The position numbers were made by a program, and so were the translations under genes. Below the pieces are notes generated by a model. It saw nothing but the letters and a program-made list of their open reading frames with translations. It did not search any database and was not told the DNA's origin. Of a stretch of 64,000 bases of DNA, positions 29,338-41,405 are shown one piece after another. Numbering within the stretch: the stretch's first letter is position 1; the number at the start of each line of letters is the position of its first letter. Location: NCBI GenBank assembly GCA_000828975.1, contig AP014683.1, forward strand, positions 387,520 to 451,519, written 5' to 3'. The stretch comes from Burkholderiales bacterium GJ-E10 (GTDB lineage: Bacteria > Pseudomonadota > Gammaproteobacteria > Burkholderiales > Burkholderiaceae_F).

Positions 29338-29775
29338 ATGTTCGGCAAGAAGGCGGCAGCGCAATACCAAATCGGCAGTCTGATCGGGGCCACGACGACC
29401 ATTTCCGGCGACGTCACGTTCGTCGGCGGCATGCGGATCGATGGGACGGTGAAGGGGGCCGTGCGGTGCGCGGAGGGCGAGAAAAGCGGCCTTCTGGTCA
29501 TCAGCGAACACGGCAGCGTCGAGGGGGAGGTCTGCGCGGCCCACCTGGTGGTGGGCGGCCGCATCGCAGGTCCGGTCAACGCCGGGCAACTCGTCGAACT
29601 GCAGCCCAAGGCGCGGATCGTCGGCGACGTGCGCTATACCGCGCTCGAGATGCATCACGGCGCCGTCGTCGAGGGGATGATGATTCACATTCCTTCCGAG
29701 ACGCGTGTCGATGGGCGCGTCAATCAGCCGGAACCCCAGCCGGAACCCCAGCCGGACCCTCAGCCGGAACCGTGA
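29338..29775 (+). CDS. Bactofilin (polymer-forming cytoskeletal protein)
   Basis: A 145-residue bactofilin that self-assembles into filaments through a right-handed beta helix. The core shows the repeating GxVxGxV pattern: TTISGDVTFVGGMRIDGTVK, SVEGEVCAAHLVVGGRIAGP and AKARIVGDVRYTALEMHHGA-like turns. The C-terminus ends in the repetitive tail QPEPQPEPQPDPQPEP, encoded by four 12-bp repeats (29725-29772). It is co-oriented with the upstream coiled-coil membrane gene. Bactofilins commonly attach to membranes or to cell-shape enzymes; the partner here is unknown. Confidence 0.92.
   Translation: MFGKKAAAQYQIGSLIGATTTISGDVTFVGGMRIDGTVKGAVRCAEGEKSGLLVISEHGSVEGEVCAAHLVVGGRIAGPVNAGQLVELQPKARIVGDVRYTALEMHHGAVVEGMMIHIPSETRVDGRVNQPEPQPEPQPDPQPEP
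29725..29772 (+). repeat. Four 12-bp tandem repeats coding for the bactofilin tail
   Basis: Unit CAGCCGGAACCC occurs at 29725 and 29737. Variants CAGCCGGACCCT (29749) and CAGCCGGAACCG (29761) follow. Each unit encodes Gln-Pro-Glu/Asp-Pro, so copy-number change keeps the frame. Confidence 0.9.
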
Positions 29776-29864
29776 CCCAAAACCGGGAAGGGGGCATGGT
29801 TGTCTTCCCGCATCCCGGCCATACGTTCCTATAATCGCGATTATTCCCACCAGGAGTTCCCACC

Positions 29865-30215
29865 ATGAACGCTCCCGTCGAAGCCTCCGTTCCGCTGATC
29901 TTTTCCGATGCCGCCGCCGGCAAGGTGCGGCAGTTGATCGAAGAGGAAGGAAACCCCGATCTGAAGCTGCGCGTGTTTGTGCAGGGGGGCGGATGTTCCG
30001 GCTTCCAGTACGGGTTCACGTTCGACGAGACCGTGAACGATGACGACACGACGATGGAGCGCAACGGCGTGACGCTGCTCATCGACTCGATGAGCTTCCA
30101 GTATCTCGTCGGCGCCGAAATCGACTACAAGGAAGACCTGGACGGCGCGCAGTTCGTCATCCGCAATCCGAACGCCACCACCACCTGCGGCTGCGGATCG
30201 TCCTTCTCCGTCTGA
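29865..30215 (+). CDS. erpA: ErpA, A-type iron-sulfur carrier
   Basis: A 116-residue A-type carrier that delivers Fe-S clusters to apoproteins. The three conserved cysteines are seen in [13 protein letters not shown] and [21 protein letters not shown]-type segments are also present ([11 protein letters not shown]). The start is ATG 29865, preceded by AGGAG. It is located after the bactofilin gene and converges on anmK. Confidence 0.96.
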   Translation: MNAPVEASVPLIFSDAAAGKVRQLIEEEGNPDLKLRVFVQGGGCSGFQYGFTFDETVNDDDTTMERNGVTLLIDSMSFQYLVGAEIDYKEDLDGAQFVIRNPNATTTCGCGSSFSV

Positions 30216-30226
30216 CCGGAGGATTT

Positions 30227-30259
30227 CCATCGCGGCGGACCGGAGGTCCTTCGCGATGG
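30227..30259. terminator. Nested hairpin between convergent erpA and anmK
   Basis: An outer stem CCATCGCG (30227-30234) / CGCGATGG (30252-30259) encloses an inner stem GGACC/GGTCC. There is no T-run. Position between two converging stops supports a terminator role. Confidence 0.5.
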
Positions 30260-30286
30260 GGCCGCCCGCGCGGATTGGCGCGCGGC

Positions 30287-31438
30287 TCAGCGGGGATAGC
30301 GCGCGCCCAGCACCCGGGGATGCCGCGCCCCCGTCACTGCCGGCAGATTCCCCGGCATTCCCGCGAGGTATGCCCGCGCCAGCCACGCGAAGGCCAGCCC
30401 TTCCACGTGTTCGGGCGCAACGCCCAGGCTGCCCGAGTCGAGCACGGGGATCGCGGCGCATTCTTCCCGCAGCATCCGCATCAGGGTCGCGTTGTACGCC
30501 CCGCCGCCGCAGACGACGACGTCCTGCGCCGACGGGTGGTGTTGCCGGATGGCGCTGCCGATCGTCGCCGCTGTGAACCGGGTCAGCGTCGCCTGCACAT
30601 CGGCGAGAGCAAGACGGCTGTGCGGATCGGCCCGCGCCAGGTTCCGGTCCAGCCAGTCCGCATGAAAGAGATCGCGGCCGGTGCTCTTGGGCGGCGGCGC
30701 CGACAGGAACGGCTCGTCCAGGAGCGCGGCGAGCAGGGCGGGGTCGATGCGCCCTTGTGCCGCCCAGGCGCCGTCCCGGTCGCACGGGCCGCCGCGGTGC
30801 CGTGCATGCCATAAGTCGATCAGAACGTTGCCCGGGCCGCAATCGAACCCCAGCACCCCGTCGGCCGCACCGGCCGCCGCTTCCCCCCGGGCTGGCAGTC
30901 CGGTGATGTTGGCGATCCCCCCGATGTTGACGATCGCGCGCGGATGGTCGGCGCGGAAGGCGGCGTCGTGGAATGCCGGCACGAGCGGCGCGCCTTCCCC
31001 GCCGGCGGCGATGTCCCGAGCGCGGAAATCGGCGACGACGTCGATCTCCGCAAGTTCCGCGACGACCGCCGGCGCATTGAGCTGGATGGTGTAGCCGGCA
31101 TCGGGCCGGTGCCGGATCGTCTGCCCATGGACGCCGGCGGCGCGCACCTGCGCCGGAGTGCATCCGGCGCGATCGAGCAGTTCCGCGATCGCCTGCGCGG
31201 TTCCGCGCGCGAGGTGCTGCGCGGCGACGGCTGCGCGGTGCAGTTCGTTGTCGCCGGGACTCTGCAGCGCCAACAGGGCCGCGCGCAACTCGTCCGCGAA
31301 TGCATGGTGCACATGGGCGATCAGGCGCACCGGCGGCTGCCCGGCTGCGGGAAACTGCGCGAGCACGGCATCGATGCCGTCGAGGCTGGTGCCGGACATG
31401 ACGCCGATGTAGAGATCGTCCTGAGGTTCGTTGCGCAT
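30287..31438 (-). CDS. anmK: AnmK, anhydro-N-acetylmuramic acid kinase
   Basis: Peptidoglycan-recycling kinase that opens and phosphorylates 1,6-anhydroMurNAc. From ATG 31438 it has 383 residues (E. coli 369). The phosphate-binding start YIGVMSGTSLDGIDAVL, GVHGQTIRHRPDAGYTIQLN, IVNIGGIANIT, GFDCGPGN, and VVVCGGGAYNATLMRML are all family motifs. A GTG at 31480 would add 14 residues; ATG was chosen because family members start only a few residues before the first motif. It is divergent from tyrS. Confidence 0.94.
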   Translation of the reverse strand: MRNEPQDDLYIGVMSGTSLDGIDAVLAQFPAAGQPPVRLIAHVHHAFADELRAALLALQSPGDNELHRAAVAAQHLARGTAQAIAELLDRAGCTPAQVRAAGVHGQTIRHRPDAGYTIQLNAPAVVAELAEIDVVADFRARDIAAGGEGAPLVPAFHDAAFRADHPRAIVNIGGIANITGLPARGEAAAGAADGVLGFDCGPGNVLIDLWHARHRGGPCDRDGAWAAQGRIDPALLAALLDEPFLSAPPPKSTGRDLFHADWLDRNLARADPHSRLALADVQATLTRFTAATIGSAIRQHHPSAQDVVVCGGGAYNATLMRMLREECAAIPVLDSGSLGVAPEHVEGLAFAWLARAYLAGMPGNLPAVTGARHPRVLGARYPR

Positions 31439-31551
31439 AAGGTCCAGGGCAGTCGAGAGCAAGGCCGGGTCGGCCGCCACGCCCTGCCGGCCGCGGCCGC
31501 GCGGAGGCAGTGGGGTGCGGAAGAGCAGTTTGCCCTAAAATCTCCGCCCTT

Positions 31552-32790
31552 ATGCCGACCGAATCCGTATCCTCTCCTGTTCCCCCCGAGGTCGAGCGCG
31601 CGCTGGCGATCGTCAAGCGCGGCTGCGATGAACTGCTGGTCGAAAGCGAGTTCGTGACCAAACTGGCGCGTTCGCATGCCACGGGCACGCCCTTGCGCTG
31701 CAAACTCGGGCTCGACCCGACGGCGCCGGACATCCACCTCGGGCATACCGTGGTCCTCAACAAGCTGCGTCAGCTGCAGGATCTCGGCCACACGGTGATT
31801 TTCCTCATCGGCGACTTCACCGCCATGATCGGCGATCCGTCCGGACGCAACGTCACCCGCCCCCCGCTGTCGGCTGAGCAGATCCGTGCCCATGCGGAAA
31901 CCTACTTCGAGCAGGCCGCGCTGGTGCTCGATCGCGATCGCACCGAGATCCGCTACAACGCCGAATGGTCGCAGCCCCTGGGGGCCGACGGCATGATCCG
32001 CCTCGCCTCCCACTACACGCTGGCCCGCCTGCTCGAGCGTGACGATTTCCAGAAGCGATACGCCGGGGGACAACCGATCGCGATGCACGAACTGCTCTAC
32101 CCGCTGATGCAGGGCTACGACTCGGTCGCGCTCCGTTCCGACCTGGAACTGGGCGGAACGGACCAGAAGTTCAATCTGCTGGTCGGACGGGAATTGCAGA
32201 AGCACTACGGGCAGGAGCCGCAATGCGTGCTCACCATGCCTCTGCTCGAAGGCACGGACGGCGTCGACAAGATGTCCAAGTCCAAGGGCAATTACATCGG
32301 CATCACCGAGCCGCCCGCGGAGATGTTCGGCAAGCTGATGTCGATCTCCGACGATCTCATGTGGCGCTATTACGATCTGCTCTCCGCGCGCTCGATCGAA
32401 TCGATCGCCGGGTTGCGCCGCGAGATCGCGCAAGGCCGCAATCCGCGGGATGCCAAGGTCGCGCTGGCGCAGGAGATGGTCGCGCGCTTCCACTCGCAGG
32501 CCGCCGCGGTCGCCGCGCTGGAGGAGTTCGAAGCCCGGTTCCGCCACGGCGCGATCCCGGAAGACATGCCCGAGGTTGCGGTGCCGGCGACCGACGGCGC
32601 GATCGCGGTCGGGCACCTGCTCAAGCAGGCGGGCCTGGCGTCCTCGACCAGCGACGCGCTGCGCAGCGTCGATCAGGGCGCCGTGCGGATCGACGGTCAG
32701 CGCGTCGAAGACCGCGCCCTGCGCGTCGCCTGCGGCACCTATGTCGTGCAGATCGGCAAACGCCGCTGGGCGCGGGTGACGGTGGAATAG
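31552..32790 (+). CDS. tyrS: Tyrosyl-tRNA synthetase (TyrRZ/TyrS type)
   Basis: Class I aminoacyl-tRNA synthetase, 412 residues from ATG 31552. The HIGH motif variant is [10 protein letters not shown] and the KMSKS loop is [12 protein letters not shown]. Tyr-recognition segments include [13 protein letters not shown] and [13 protein letters not shown]-terminal S4 RNA-binding domain spans about residues 345-410 ([18 protein letters not shown]). The anmK-tyrS divergent arrangement is usual in betaproteobacteria. Confidence 0.97.
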   Translation: MPTESVSSPVPPEVERALAIVKRGCDELLVESEFVTKLARSHATGTPLRCKLGLDPTAPDIHLGHTVVLNKLRQLQDLGHTVIFLIGDFTAMIGDPSGRNVTRPPLSAEQIRAHAETYFEQAALVLDRDRTEIRYNAEWSQPLGADGMIRLASHYTLARLLERDDFQKRYAGGQPIAMHELLYPLMQGYDSVALRSDLELGGTDQKFNLLVGRELQKHYGQEPQCVLTMPLLEGTDGVDKMSKSKGNYIGITEPPAEMFGKLMSISDDLMWRYYDLLSARSIESIAGLRREIAQGRNPRDAKVALAQEMVARFHSQAAAVAALEEFEARFRHGAIPEDMPEVAVPATDGAIAVGHLLKQAGLASSTSDALRSVDQGAVRIDGQRVEDRALRVACGTYVVQIGKRRWARVTVE

Positions 32791-32858
32791 GCGCGGGCGG
32801 GGTGCGCGGACCGGATGTCCGCCCGAGGCCGGGTGCCCCCTTGCGCGGCGAGATCGCC

Positions 32859-33515
32859 ATGAACGAAACCACGCTGATTCTGGTCCGCCACGGGGAAACC
32901 GAGTGGAACATCCAGTCCCGCATGCAGGGCCACCGCGACATCGCCCTCTCCCCGCGCGGCGTGGAACAGGCCGAGGCCGTTGCGCGTCACCTGACGCGCG
33001 CCCCGGCGGACGAAGCCCCCGCCATTGCCGCGGTATTTGCCAGTGACCTGACGCGCGCCCGCGCAACGGCCGCCCCCATCGCTGCGCGCGCGGGCGTATC
33101 GCTGCGGATCGACCCCCGCTTGCGCGAGCGCGGGTTCGGCCTGTTCGAGGGGTCCACCTATGCCGAGGCCCACGCCAGGTGGCCCGAGATCTATGCGATC
33201 TGGCAGCGACGGGAGCCCGACTACGCGGTGCCCGGTGGCGAGTCCTACGTGCAGGTCCGGGCCCGTACCCTGGCGGCGATCCAGGACATCGCCGGCGAGT
33301 TTGCGGGAAAGACCGTCGTGGTGGTCACGCATGGCGGGATCCTCGACGCCGTCTATCGCGCCGCGTTCGACATCCCTTGGGCGACGCCGCGCCCATACGC
33401 CATCCCCAATGGGTCGATCAGCCGGGCCACCGTGCGTCTGCCGGGGCCAGCATTGCGGATCCACTTCTGGGCCGACCGCGACCACCTCGAAGCACCGGCG
33501 GACCCGCCGCGCTGA
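32859..33515 (+). CDS. Histidine phosphatase family protein (GpmB-like)
   Basis: A 218-residue member of the phosphoglycerate mutase/phosphatase superfamily. The catalytic His is in LILVRHGETEWN, SDLTRARATAAPIA follows, the acid is in LRERGFGLFEGSTYAEA, and the second His is in VVVVTHGGILDAVYRA. Spacing of 68 bp to tyrS allows co-transcription. It may be a cofactor-dependent mutase, an alpha-ribazole phosphatase or a general phosphatase; sequence alone does not decide. Confidence 0.88.
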   Translation: MNETTLILVRHGETEWNIQSRMQGHRDIALSPRGVEQAEAVARHLTRAPADEAPAIAAVFASDLTRARATAAPIAARAGVSLRIDPRLRERGFGLFEGSTYAEAHARWPEIYAIWQRREPDYAVPGGESYVQVRARTLAAIQDIAGEFAGKTVVVVTHGGILDAVYRAAFDIPWATPRPYAIPNGSISRATVRLPGPALRIHFWADRDHLEAPADPPR

Positions 33516-33524
33516 GCCCGGCGC

Positions 33525-34265
33525 TTACTTGGCGGCGGGACCCCGCAGCTGGGATGCGGTCGGCAAGCCCCGGTAGATCGTCGAGACCCCTGCCTCCAGC
33601 GAAGAGGGTGAGTGATGTGCCGGATCGGCGCCGCCGATCTGTTCGGCGGACGGGAAGTGGGCGGCGAGCCGGGAGTGGATCTGGTCGGCCTGCTTGTGCA
33701 GGCCGTTGCGCTTGTAGTTGGTGTACAGGCCCAACAGACAATCCGCGATCTGGCGTCCATAGCGGTGCCGGAGGAATTCATCGCGCAGGGTGTCGTCGAG
33801 GATCCGCAGCGCCGCGGCATCCTCGCGGAGTCGCACCAGCCGGCGCGCAAGCCGCAGCTGTTCCTCCATGGGCAGCGCCTTCAGGACCTTGGGTTGCGCC
33901 AGCCGCAGGAACGTCCTGCGCAATTCGTCGGTCGGCGTCTGCACTTTGGTCCACAGCAGGCGCAGGGCGGAATCGAGCAGCACCTCCTGGTCGGCTCCGA
34001 GCAATGCCGCATTGAAGTAGGCGCACAGCAGGTCCGGGTTCTTGGGGTCCCGTTCCACCAGTTCCCGGTAGAGACGGGTCGCGCGGCGGATGTCCAGGCG
34101 GGTGGTCGCTTCCTGCGCCTGCTCGAGCAACGACGCTCCGCGGGGGGGCGAGCCGCCGGCGGCCGCGGGTTGTCGCGCGCGGGAGGCCGGCTTGCGGGCC
34201 AGCCAGGCCAGCGGCAGGACGAGGACGATCCCCGCCGCAATCCAGGCCCAGAGCGGAATCGACAT
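33525..34265 (-). CDS. Membrane-anchored TPR-like protein
   Basis: A 246-residue protein of unknown function. It has one N-terminal transmembrane helix ([19 protein letters not shown]), a short basic Pro/Gly linker, then helical repeats of TPR character: [39 protein letters not shown] and LQLADR-like helices near [13 protein letters not shown]. The C-terminal tail is polar. It converges on the mutase-like gene with 9 bp between and is divergent from carA. It could be a scaffold for a membrane complex; nothing more specific is visible. Confidence 0.7.
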   Translation of the reverse strand: MSIPLWAWIAAGIVLVLPLAWLARKPASRARQPAAAGGSPPRGASLLEQAQEATTRLDIRRATRLYRELVERDPKNPDLLCAYFNAALLGADQEVLLDSALRLLWTKVQTPTDELRRTFLRLAQPKVLKALPMEEQLRLARRLVRLREDAAALRILDDTLRDEFLRHRYGRQIADCLLGLYTNYKRNGLHKQADQIHSRLAAHFPSAEQIGGADPAHHSPSSLEAGVSTIYRGLPTASQLRGPAAK

Positions 34266-34392
34266 GATGGCGTGCAAAGCGGTTCCCCGAGGGGTTGCGG
34301 ATGGGCTCCCCGGGGAATTCCGGGAAGGTCGCCCTATGATGGCCGAATTTTTCGCGACCGTCGATCCGGCAATCGGACGAAGAGCCCCCGGG

Positions 34393-34398
34393 TATAAT
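34393..34398 (+). promoter_or_regulatory. Candidate -10 element for carA
   Basis: A perfect TATAAT in the context GGGTATAATGACAAGG lies 85 bp before the carA start codon. No good -35 (TTGACA-like) was found at 16-18 bp, so the site rests on the -10 match and position. Confidence 0.5.
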
Positions 34399-34482
34399 GA
34401 CAAGGTTTGCCCGGTTCCATTCCGCCCGCATCGACCCGCGGGCGCAGCCTGCCGACGGACCGGGGTTTCTCCAGGAGTCTCA

Positions 34483-35646
34483 GTGAGCCTGATCGATCGT
34501 TCACGCCCAGCGGCGTTGCTTGCGCTCGCCGATGGAACGGTGTTCCGCGGAATCTCGATCGGCGCCGATGGCGCGACGGTCGGAGAGGTTGTTTTCAATA
34601 CCGCATTGACCGGATACCAGGAGATCCTTACCGATCCGAGCTATACGCGTCAGATCGTAACCCTGACCTACCCGCACATCGGCAACGTCGGAACCAATCC
34701 GGAGGACGACGAATCGCCATCGGTATATGCCGCCGGACTGGTCGTGCGGGACTGCTCGCTGCGCAGTTCGAATTTCCGAGCGCGGCAGGATCTGCGGGCG
34801 TTCCTCGCGGAGCGCAAGGTGGTGGCCATCGCCGACATCGATACGCGCGGCCTGACGCGGCGCCTGCGCGACGGCGGCGCGCAGGCGGGCGCGATCGTGG
34901 TGGGCGACGATGCGGCGGCGGCGGTGGCGCTGGCGCGCACGTTTTCCGGGATGAACGGCCTGGATCTCGCCTCGGAAGTGTCGACCCCCGAACCGTACGG
35001 CTGGGATCAGACGGAATGGACGCTGGAAGGCGGATATGGCCGTCTGGCGACCCCGCATCGTCGCGTGGTGGCGTTCGATTTCGGCGTCAAGCGCAACATC
35101 CTGCGCATGCTGGCCGAACGCGGTTGCGGCGTGACGGTGGTGCCGGCGCGCACGAGTGCGGAAGAGGTGCTCCGCATGCGGCCGGACGGCGTGTTCCTTT
35201 CCAACGGCCCCGGCGATCCCGAGGCCTGCGATTATGCGGTGCGCGCGACGGCGGATCTGATCGACCGCGGCATCCCCACATTCGGGATCTGCCTCGGCCA
35301 TCAGATCATGGCGTTGGCGTCCGGGGCACGCACCGTGAAGATGAAGTTCGGCCATCACGGCGCCAACCATCCGGTGCAGGAACTGGCGAGCGGGCGCGTC
35401 TACATCACCTCGCAGAACCATGGTTTCGCGGTCGATGCGCAGACGCTGCCGGCGAATTGCCGGGTGACGCACGTATCGCTGTTCGACGGATCGCTCCAGG
35501 GGTTCGAGCGCATCGACCGGCCGGCGTTCTGCTTCCAGGGCCATCCGGAAGCCAGCCCGGGGCCCAAGGACATCGGCCCGCTGTTCGACCGGTTCGTGCA
35601 GCGCATCGACGCGGCCCGCGCGGCGGGGACGGAGGCGCGCCGATGA
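34483..35646 (+). CDS. carA: CarA, carbamoyl-phosphate synthase small subunit
   Basis: Glutamine amidotransferase subunit that feeds ammonia to CarB for arginine and pyrimidine synthesis. GTG 34483 follows CCAGGAG and gives 387 residues. Landmarks: [45 protein letters not shown], the class I amidotransferase nucleophile in [13 protein letters not shown], and the catalytic His-Glu in [13 protein letters not shown]. The 3' end overlaps gmhA by 4 bp, so the next gene product is a sugar isomerase and not CarB. Confidence 0.97.
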   Translation: MSLIDRSRPAALLALADGTVFRGISIGADGATVGEVVFNTALTGYQEILTDPSYTRQIVTLTYPHIGNVGTNPEDDESPSVYAAGLVVRDCSLRSSNFRARQDLRAFLAERKVVAIADIDTRGLTRRLRDGGAQAGAIVVGDDAAAAVALARTFSGMNGLDLASEVSTPEPYGWDQTEWTLEGGYGRLATPHRRVVAFDFGVKRNILRMLAERGCGVTVVPARTSAEEVLRMRPDGVFLSNGPGDPEACDYAVRATADLIDRGIPTFGICLGHQIMALASGARTVKMKFGHHGANHPVQELASGRVYITSQNHGFAVDAQTLPANCRVTHVSLFDGSLQGFERIDRPAFCFQGHPEASPGPKDIGPLFDRFVQRIDAARAAGTEARR

Positions 35647-36278
35647 GTCGCGTCGCCACCGGCGAGGATCGTCGCGGCGAAGCCATCGTCGCCGACGCGC
35701 TGGCGCAGGCCGCCGAGGCCCTCGCGTCGTTGCGCGCCGACACGGCGGCAACTGCAGCGATCGTCCGCGGCGGCGAGGCCGTTGCGCGCTGCCTGCGCGC
35801 GGGCGGGCGGGTGTTCAGCTGCGGCAACGGCGGCTCGCTGTGCGACGCCATGCACTTCGCGGAAGAACTTACCGGCCGGTTTCGCGGAGATCGGCCCGGC
35901 TATGCGGCGACCGCGATCGCGGATCCCGGCCACCTGTCGTGCGTGGCCAACGATTTCGGGTTCGATCAGGTGTTTTCCCGCTACGTGGAGGCCCACGGTC
36001 GGCGGGGGGACATCCTGGTCGCGATCAGCACCAGCGGGACCAGCCCCAACGTGGTCGCGGCGGCGCATGCGGCGCATGCGGCGGACATGACGGTGATCGC
36101 CCTGACCGGCCGTGTGGACTGCGCGCTGGCCGATGTGGCGGACGTCCTGATCGCCACTCCGGCGGGCCGGTATTCGGACCGGGTGCAGGAACTGCACATC
36201 AAGGTTCTGCATACGCTGATCGAACTCGTTGAACATCATCTCGCTGGTCCGGCGGAGCGTGCCGCCGGAGCGGCGTAA
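35643..36278 (+). CDS. gmhA: GmhA, sedoheptulose-7-phosphate isomerase (SIS domain)
   Basis: First enzyme of ADP-heptose synthesis for the LPS inner core. ATG 35643 overlaps the carA stop (ATGA); 211 residues, slightly longer than E. coli GmhA (192). SIS-domain signatures: [60 protein letters not shown], and the C-terminal [18 protein letters not shown] with the family's Glu and His. It lies between carA and carB, with 40 bp to carB, so all three are probably one transcript. DiaA-like proteins share the fold, but the ADPGHLSC and QELHIK segments favour GmhA. Confidence 0.88.
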   Translation: MSRVATGEDRRGEAIVADALAQAAEALASLRADTAATAAIVRGGEAVARCLRAGGRVFSCGNGGSLCDAMHFAEELTGRFRGDRPGYAATAIADPGHLSCVANDFGFDQVFSRYVEAHGRRGDILVAISTSGTSPNVVAAAHAAHAADMTVIALTGRVDCALADVADVLIATPAGRYSDRVQELHIKVLHTLIELVEHHLAGPAERAAGAA

Positions 36279-36318
36279 ACCAATCAAGGCGCCCAAGCCG
36301 GCGCAAAGCGAAGAACGC

Positions 36319-39522
<3,204 letters not shown>

Positions 39523-39535
39523 GGAACGGTTTTTC

Positions 39536-40012
39536 ATGGCGGCAATTCCGATCACCGCGCGCGGCGCGGAACGGCTCAAGGCGGAGCTGAATCGACTCAA
39601 GGCGGTCGATCGCCCGAACGTCATCCAGGCGATCAAGGAGGCCCGCGAGAAGGGGGACCTCTCCGAGAACGCGGAGTACGACGCGGCGCGCGAGCGCCAG
39701 GGCTTCATCGAAGGACGGATCCAGGAACTCGAAGGAAAGCTGTCGAGCCTGCAGATCATCGACCCGGCCGCGGTCGACGCGGGAGACCGCATCGTGTTCG
39801 GCGCGACGGTCGAGCTGGAAGACGCCGAATCCGGGGCGCAGGTGCGCTACCAGATCGTCGGCGATGACGAGGCGGACATCAAGGAAGGGCTGATCTCGGT
39901 GTCGAGCCCGATCGCGCGCGCGCTGATCGGCCGCAACGTCGGCGACGTCGCGACGGTGGCGGCGCCGGGCGGCAACCGCGAGTACGAAATTCTGGACGTC
40001 TCCTACCGATGA
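39536..40012 (+). CDS. greA: GreA, transcription elongation factor
   Basis: A 158-residue factor that stimulates cleavage of backtracked RNA in RNA polymerase. The coiled coil contains the acidic tip [21 protein letters not shown] (tip Asp-Glu near residues 41-44). The C-terminal FKBP-like domain shows [23 protein letters not shown]. It starts 13 bp after carB and belongs to the same operon. Confidence 0.97.
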   Translation: MAAIPITARGAERLKAELNRLKAVDRPNVIQAIKEAREKGDLSENAEYDAARERQGFIEGRIQELEGKLSSLQIIDPAAVDAGDRIVFGATVELEDAESGAQVRYQIVGDDEADIKEGLISVSSPIARALIGRNVGDVATVAAPGGNREYEILDVSYR

Positions 40013-40117
40013 CCGCATACCCCCGCTCCCGCGAAGGCGGGATCGGGGCGGCAGCAGTGGGGTGGTTGCACGCGGAGCGGATATCCGCGTGCGGGTTGCA
40101 GGCGACGAGCGCCCGCT

Positions 40118-40417
40118 TCACTCCTCCGGTTTCGGCCGGAACAATACGAACACCCGCCCGATCGCCTGGATGCGCGCAGCGCCGAGCTGCTCGGCGATCT
40201 GCCGGAACATCGCTTCGCGTTCTTCGCGTTCGGTTCCGCCGGCGCGGACCTTGATCAGGCCGTGGGCGGTGAGCGAGCGGTCGATTTCCTTGAGCGCGGC
40301 GTCGCTCAGCCCGGCTGCGCCCAGCAGGACCACCGGCTTGAGTGCATGCGCCTGCGCCCGCAGATGCAGGACTTGTTCTTGGGGAAGGGAAAGTTCGCGG
40401 GGAGTTGCTTCGGTCAT
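40118..40417 (-). CDS. yhbY: YhbY, CRM-domain RNA-binding protein
   Basis: A 99-residue CRM-domain protein linked to 50S ribosome assembly. Family marks: LRAQAHALKPVVLLGAAGLS, EIDRSLTAHGLIKVRAGG and the C-terminal IGRVFVLFRPKP. It is divergent from rlmE (34 bp between starts), as in many betaproteobacteria and gammaproteobacteria. The start at ATG 40417 is the one matching family length. Confidence 0.95.
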   Translation of the reverse strand: MTEATPRELSLPQEQVLHLRAQAHALKPVVLLGAAGLSDAALKEIDRSLTAHGLIKVRAGGTEREEREAMFRQIAEQLGAARIQAIGRVFVLFRPKPEE

Positions 40418-40451
40418 GCGCCGATGGTACCCCACGCGGGGGATTGCTGAG

Positions 40452-41237
40452 ATGAGTACGGACAAACCTGCCGGGAAGAAGCCGGCCCGCGTTGCGGCGA
40501 AATCTGCGGCCAAACCCGCGAAGGCCGCCCGTCCCGCCCCCAAGGGCGGCGCCGGCGGCCGGCCCGCGGTTGCGAAGGGCGCCAAATCCCGGCATCGATC
40601 CAATCGTGCCTGGATCGACCGCCACGTCAACGACCCGTATGTCCAGGCGGCGACGCGCCACGGCTATCGTTCGCGCGCGGCATACAAGCTGGCGGAGATC
40701 GACCAGAAGGATCGGCTGTTGCGTCCGGGCATCACGGTGGTCGATCTGGGGGCGGCACCGGGCAGCTGGACCCAGGTGGTGGTCGAGCGGCTGCGGATCG
40801 GCGCCGGGCCGGCGCCGGGCGGACGCCCGCCGGCCCGGGTCATCGCGCTCGACATCCTGCCGATGGACCCGATTCCCGGGGTGGAGATCATCCAGGGCGA
40901 TTTCCGGGACGAGGCGGTCGCCGCCCGCCTGGCCGCCGCCTTGAAGGGGGAGCCGGTCGACCTCGTCCTCTCCGACATGGCCCCGAATCTGAGCGGAATC
41001 GGGGCCGCCGACGCCGCGCGCAGCGCGCATCTGTGGGAGTTGGCGCTGGAGTTTGCGCTCGCCCACTGCAAACCCGACGGAGCGTTGCTGATCAAGGTAT
41101 TCCAGGGGAGCGGCTACAGCCAGTTCGTCGAACAGCTGAAACGCCGGTTTGTGCGGGTTGCGGTGCGCAAACCCCCTTCCTCCCGTCAGGAATCGGCGGA
41201 AACCTATCTGCTGGCGCAGGGGCGGAAGCCGGAATGA
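40452..41237 (+). CDS. rlmE: RlmE (FtsJ/RrmJ), 23S rRNA 2'-O-methyltransferase
   Basis: Methylates U2552 of 23S rRNA. The 261 residues include an extra Ala/Lys/Pro-rich N-terminal tail of about 55 residues (KKPARVAAKSAAKPAKAARP), longer than in E. coli (209 residues in total). The catalytic core starts RAAYKLAEIDQKDRLLRPG, with the SAM motif VVDLGAAPGSWTQVVVERL, VDLVLSDMAPNLSG and LLIKVFQGSGYSQF, covering the K-D-K-E tetrad. It precedes ftsH, the usual heat-shock pair. Confidence 0.96.
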   Translation: MSTDKPAGKKPARVAAKSAAKPAKAARPAPKGGAGGRPAVAKGAKSRHRSNRAWIDRHVNDPYVQAATRHGYRSRAAYKLAEIDQKDRLLRPGITVVDLGAAPGSWTQVVVERLRIGAGPAPGGRPPARVIALDILPMDPIPGVEIIQGDFRDEAVAARLAAALKGEPVDLVLSDMAPNLSGIGAADAARSAHLWELALEFALAHCKPDGALLIKVFQGSGYSQFVEQLKRRFVRVAVRKPPSSRQESAETYLLAQGRKPE

Positions 41238-41276
41238 CGGCGGGAGAATCGGCGTGATCCCCGATCGCGGTCAAGG

Positions 41277-41306
41277 GATTGAAATTCCCGCCCGGAACCC
41301 TCATAA
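41277..41306 (+). promoter_or_regulatory. Candidate sigma-32 (heat-shock) promoter of ftsH
   Basis: GATTGAAA (41277-41284), 13 bases, then CCCTCATAA (41298-41306) resembles the RpoH consensus CTTGAAA-N11-15-CCCCATNT. It lies about 100 bp before the ftsH start. A second AT-rich CATAAAAT block sits near 41334. Confidence 0.6.
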
Positions 41307-41405
41307 CGGATCTGTCACAAGCCCCTCGGATGGGCATAAAATGCCACTGTCTGCCCTTTTCTGGCAGATCACCCGCGCCGCCGTCGTGTCCGGCAGGAGA
41401 TTGCA

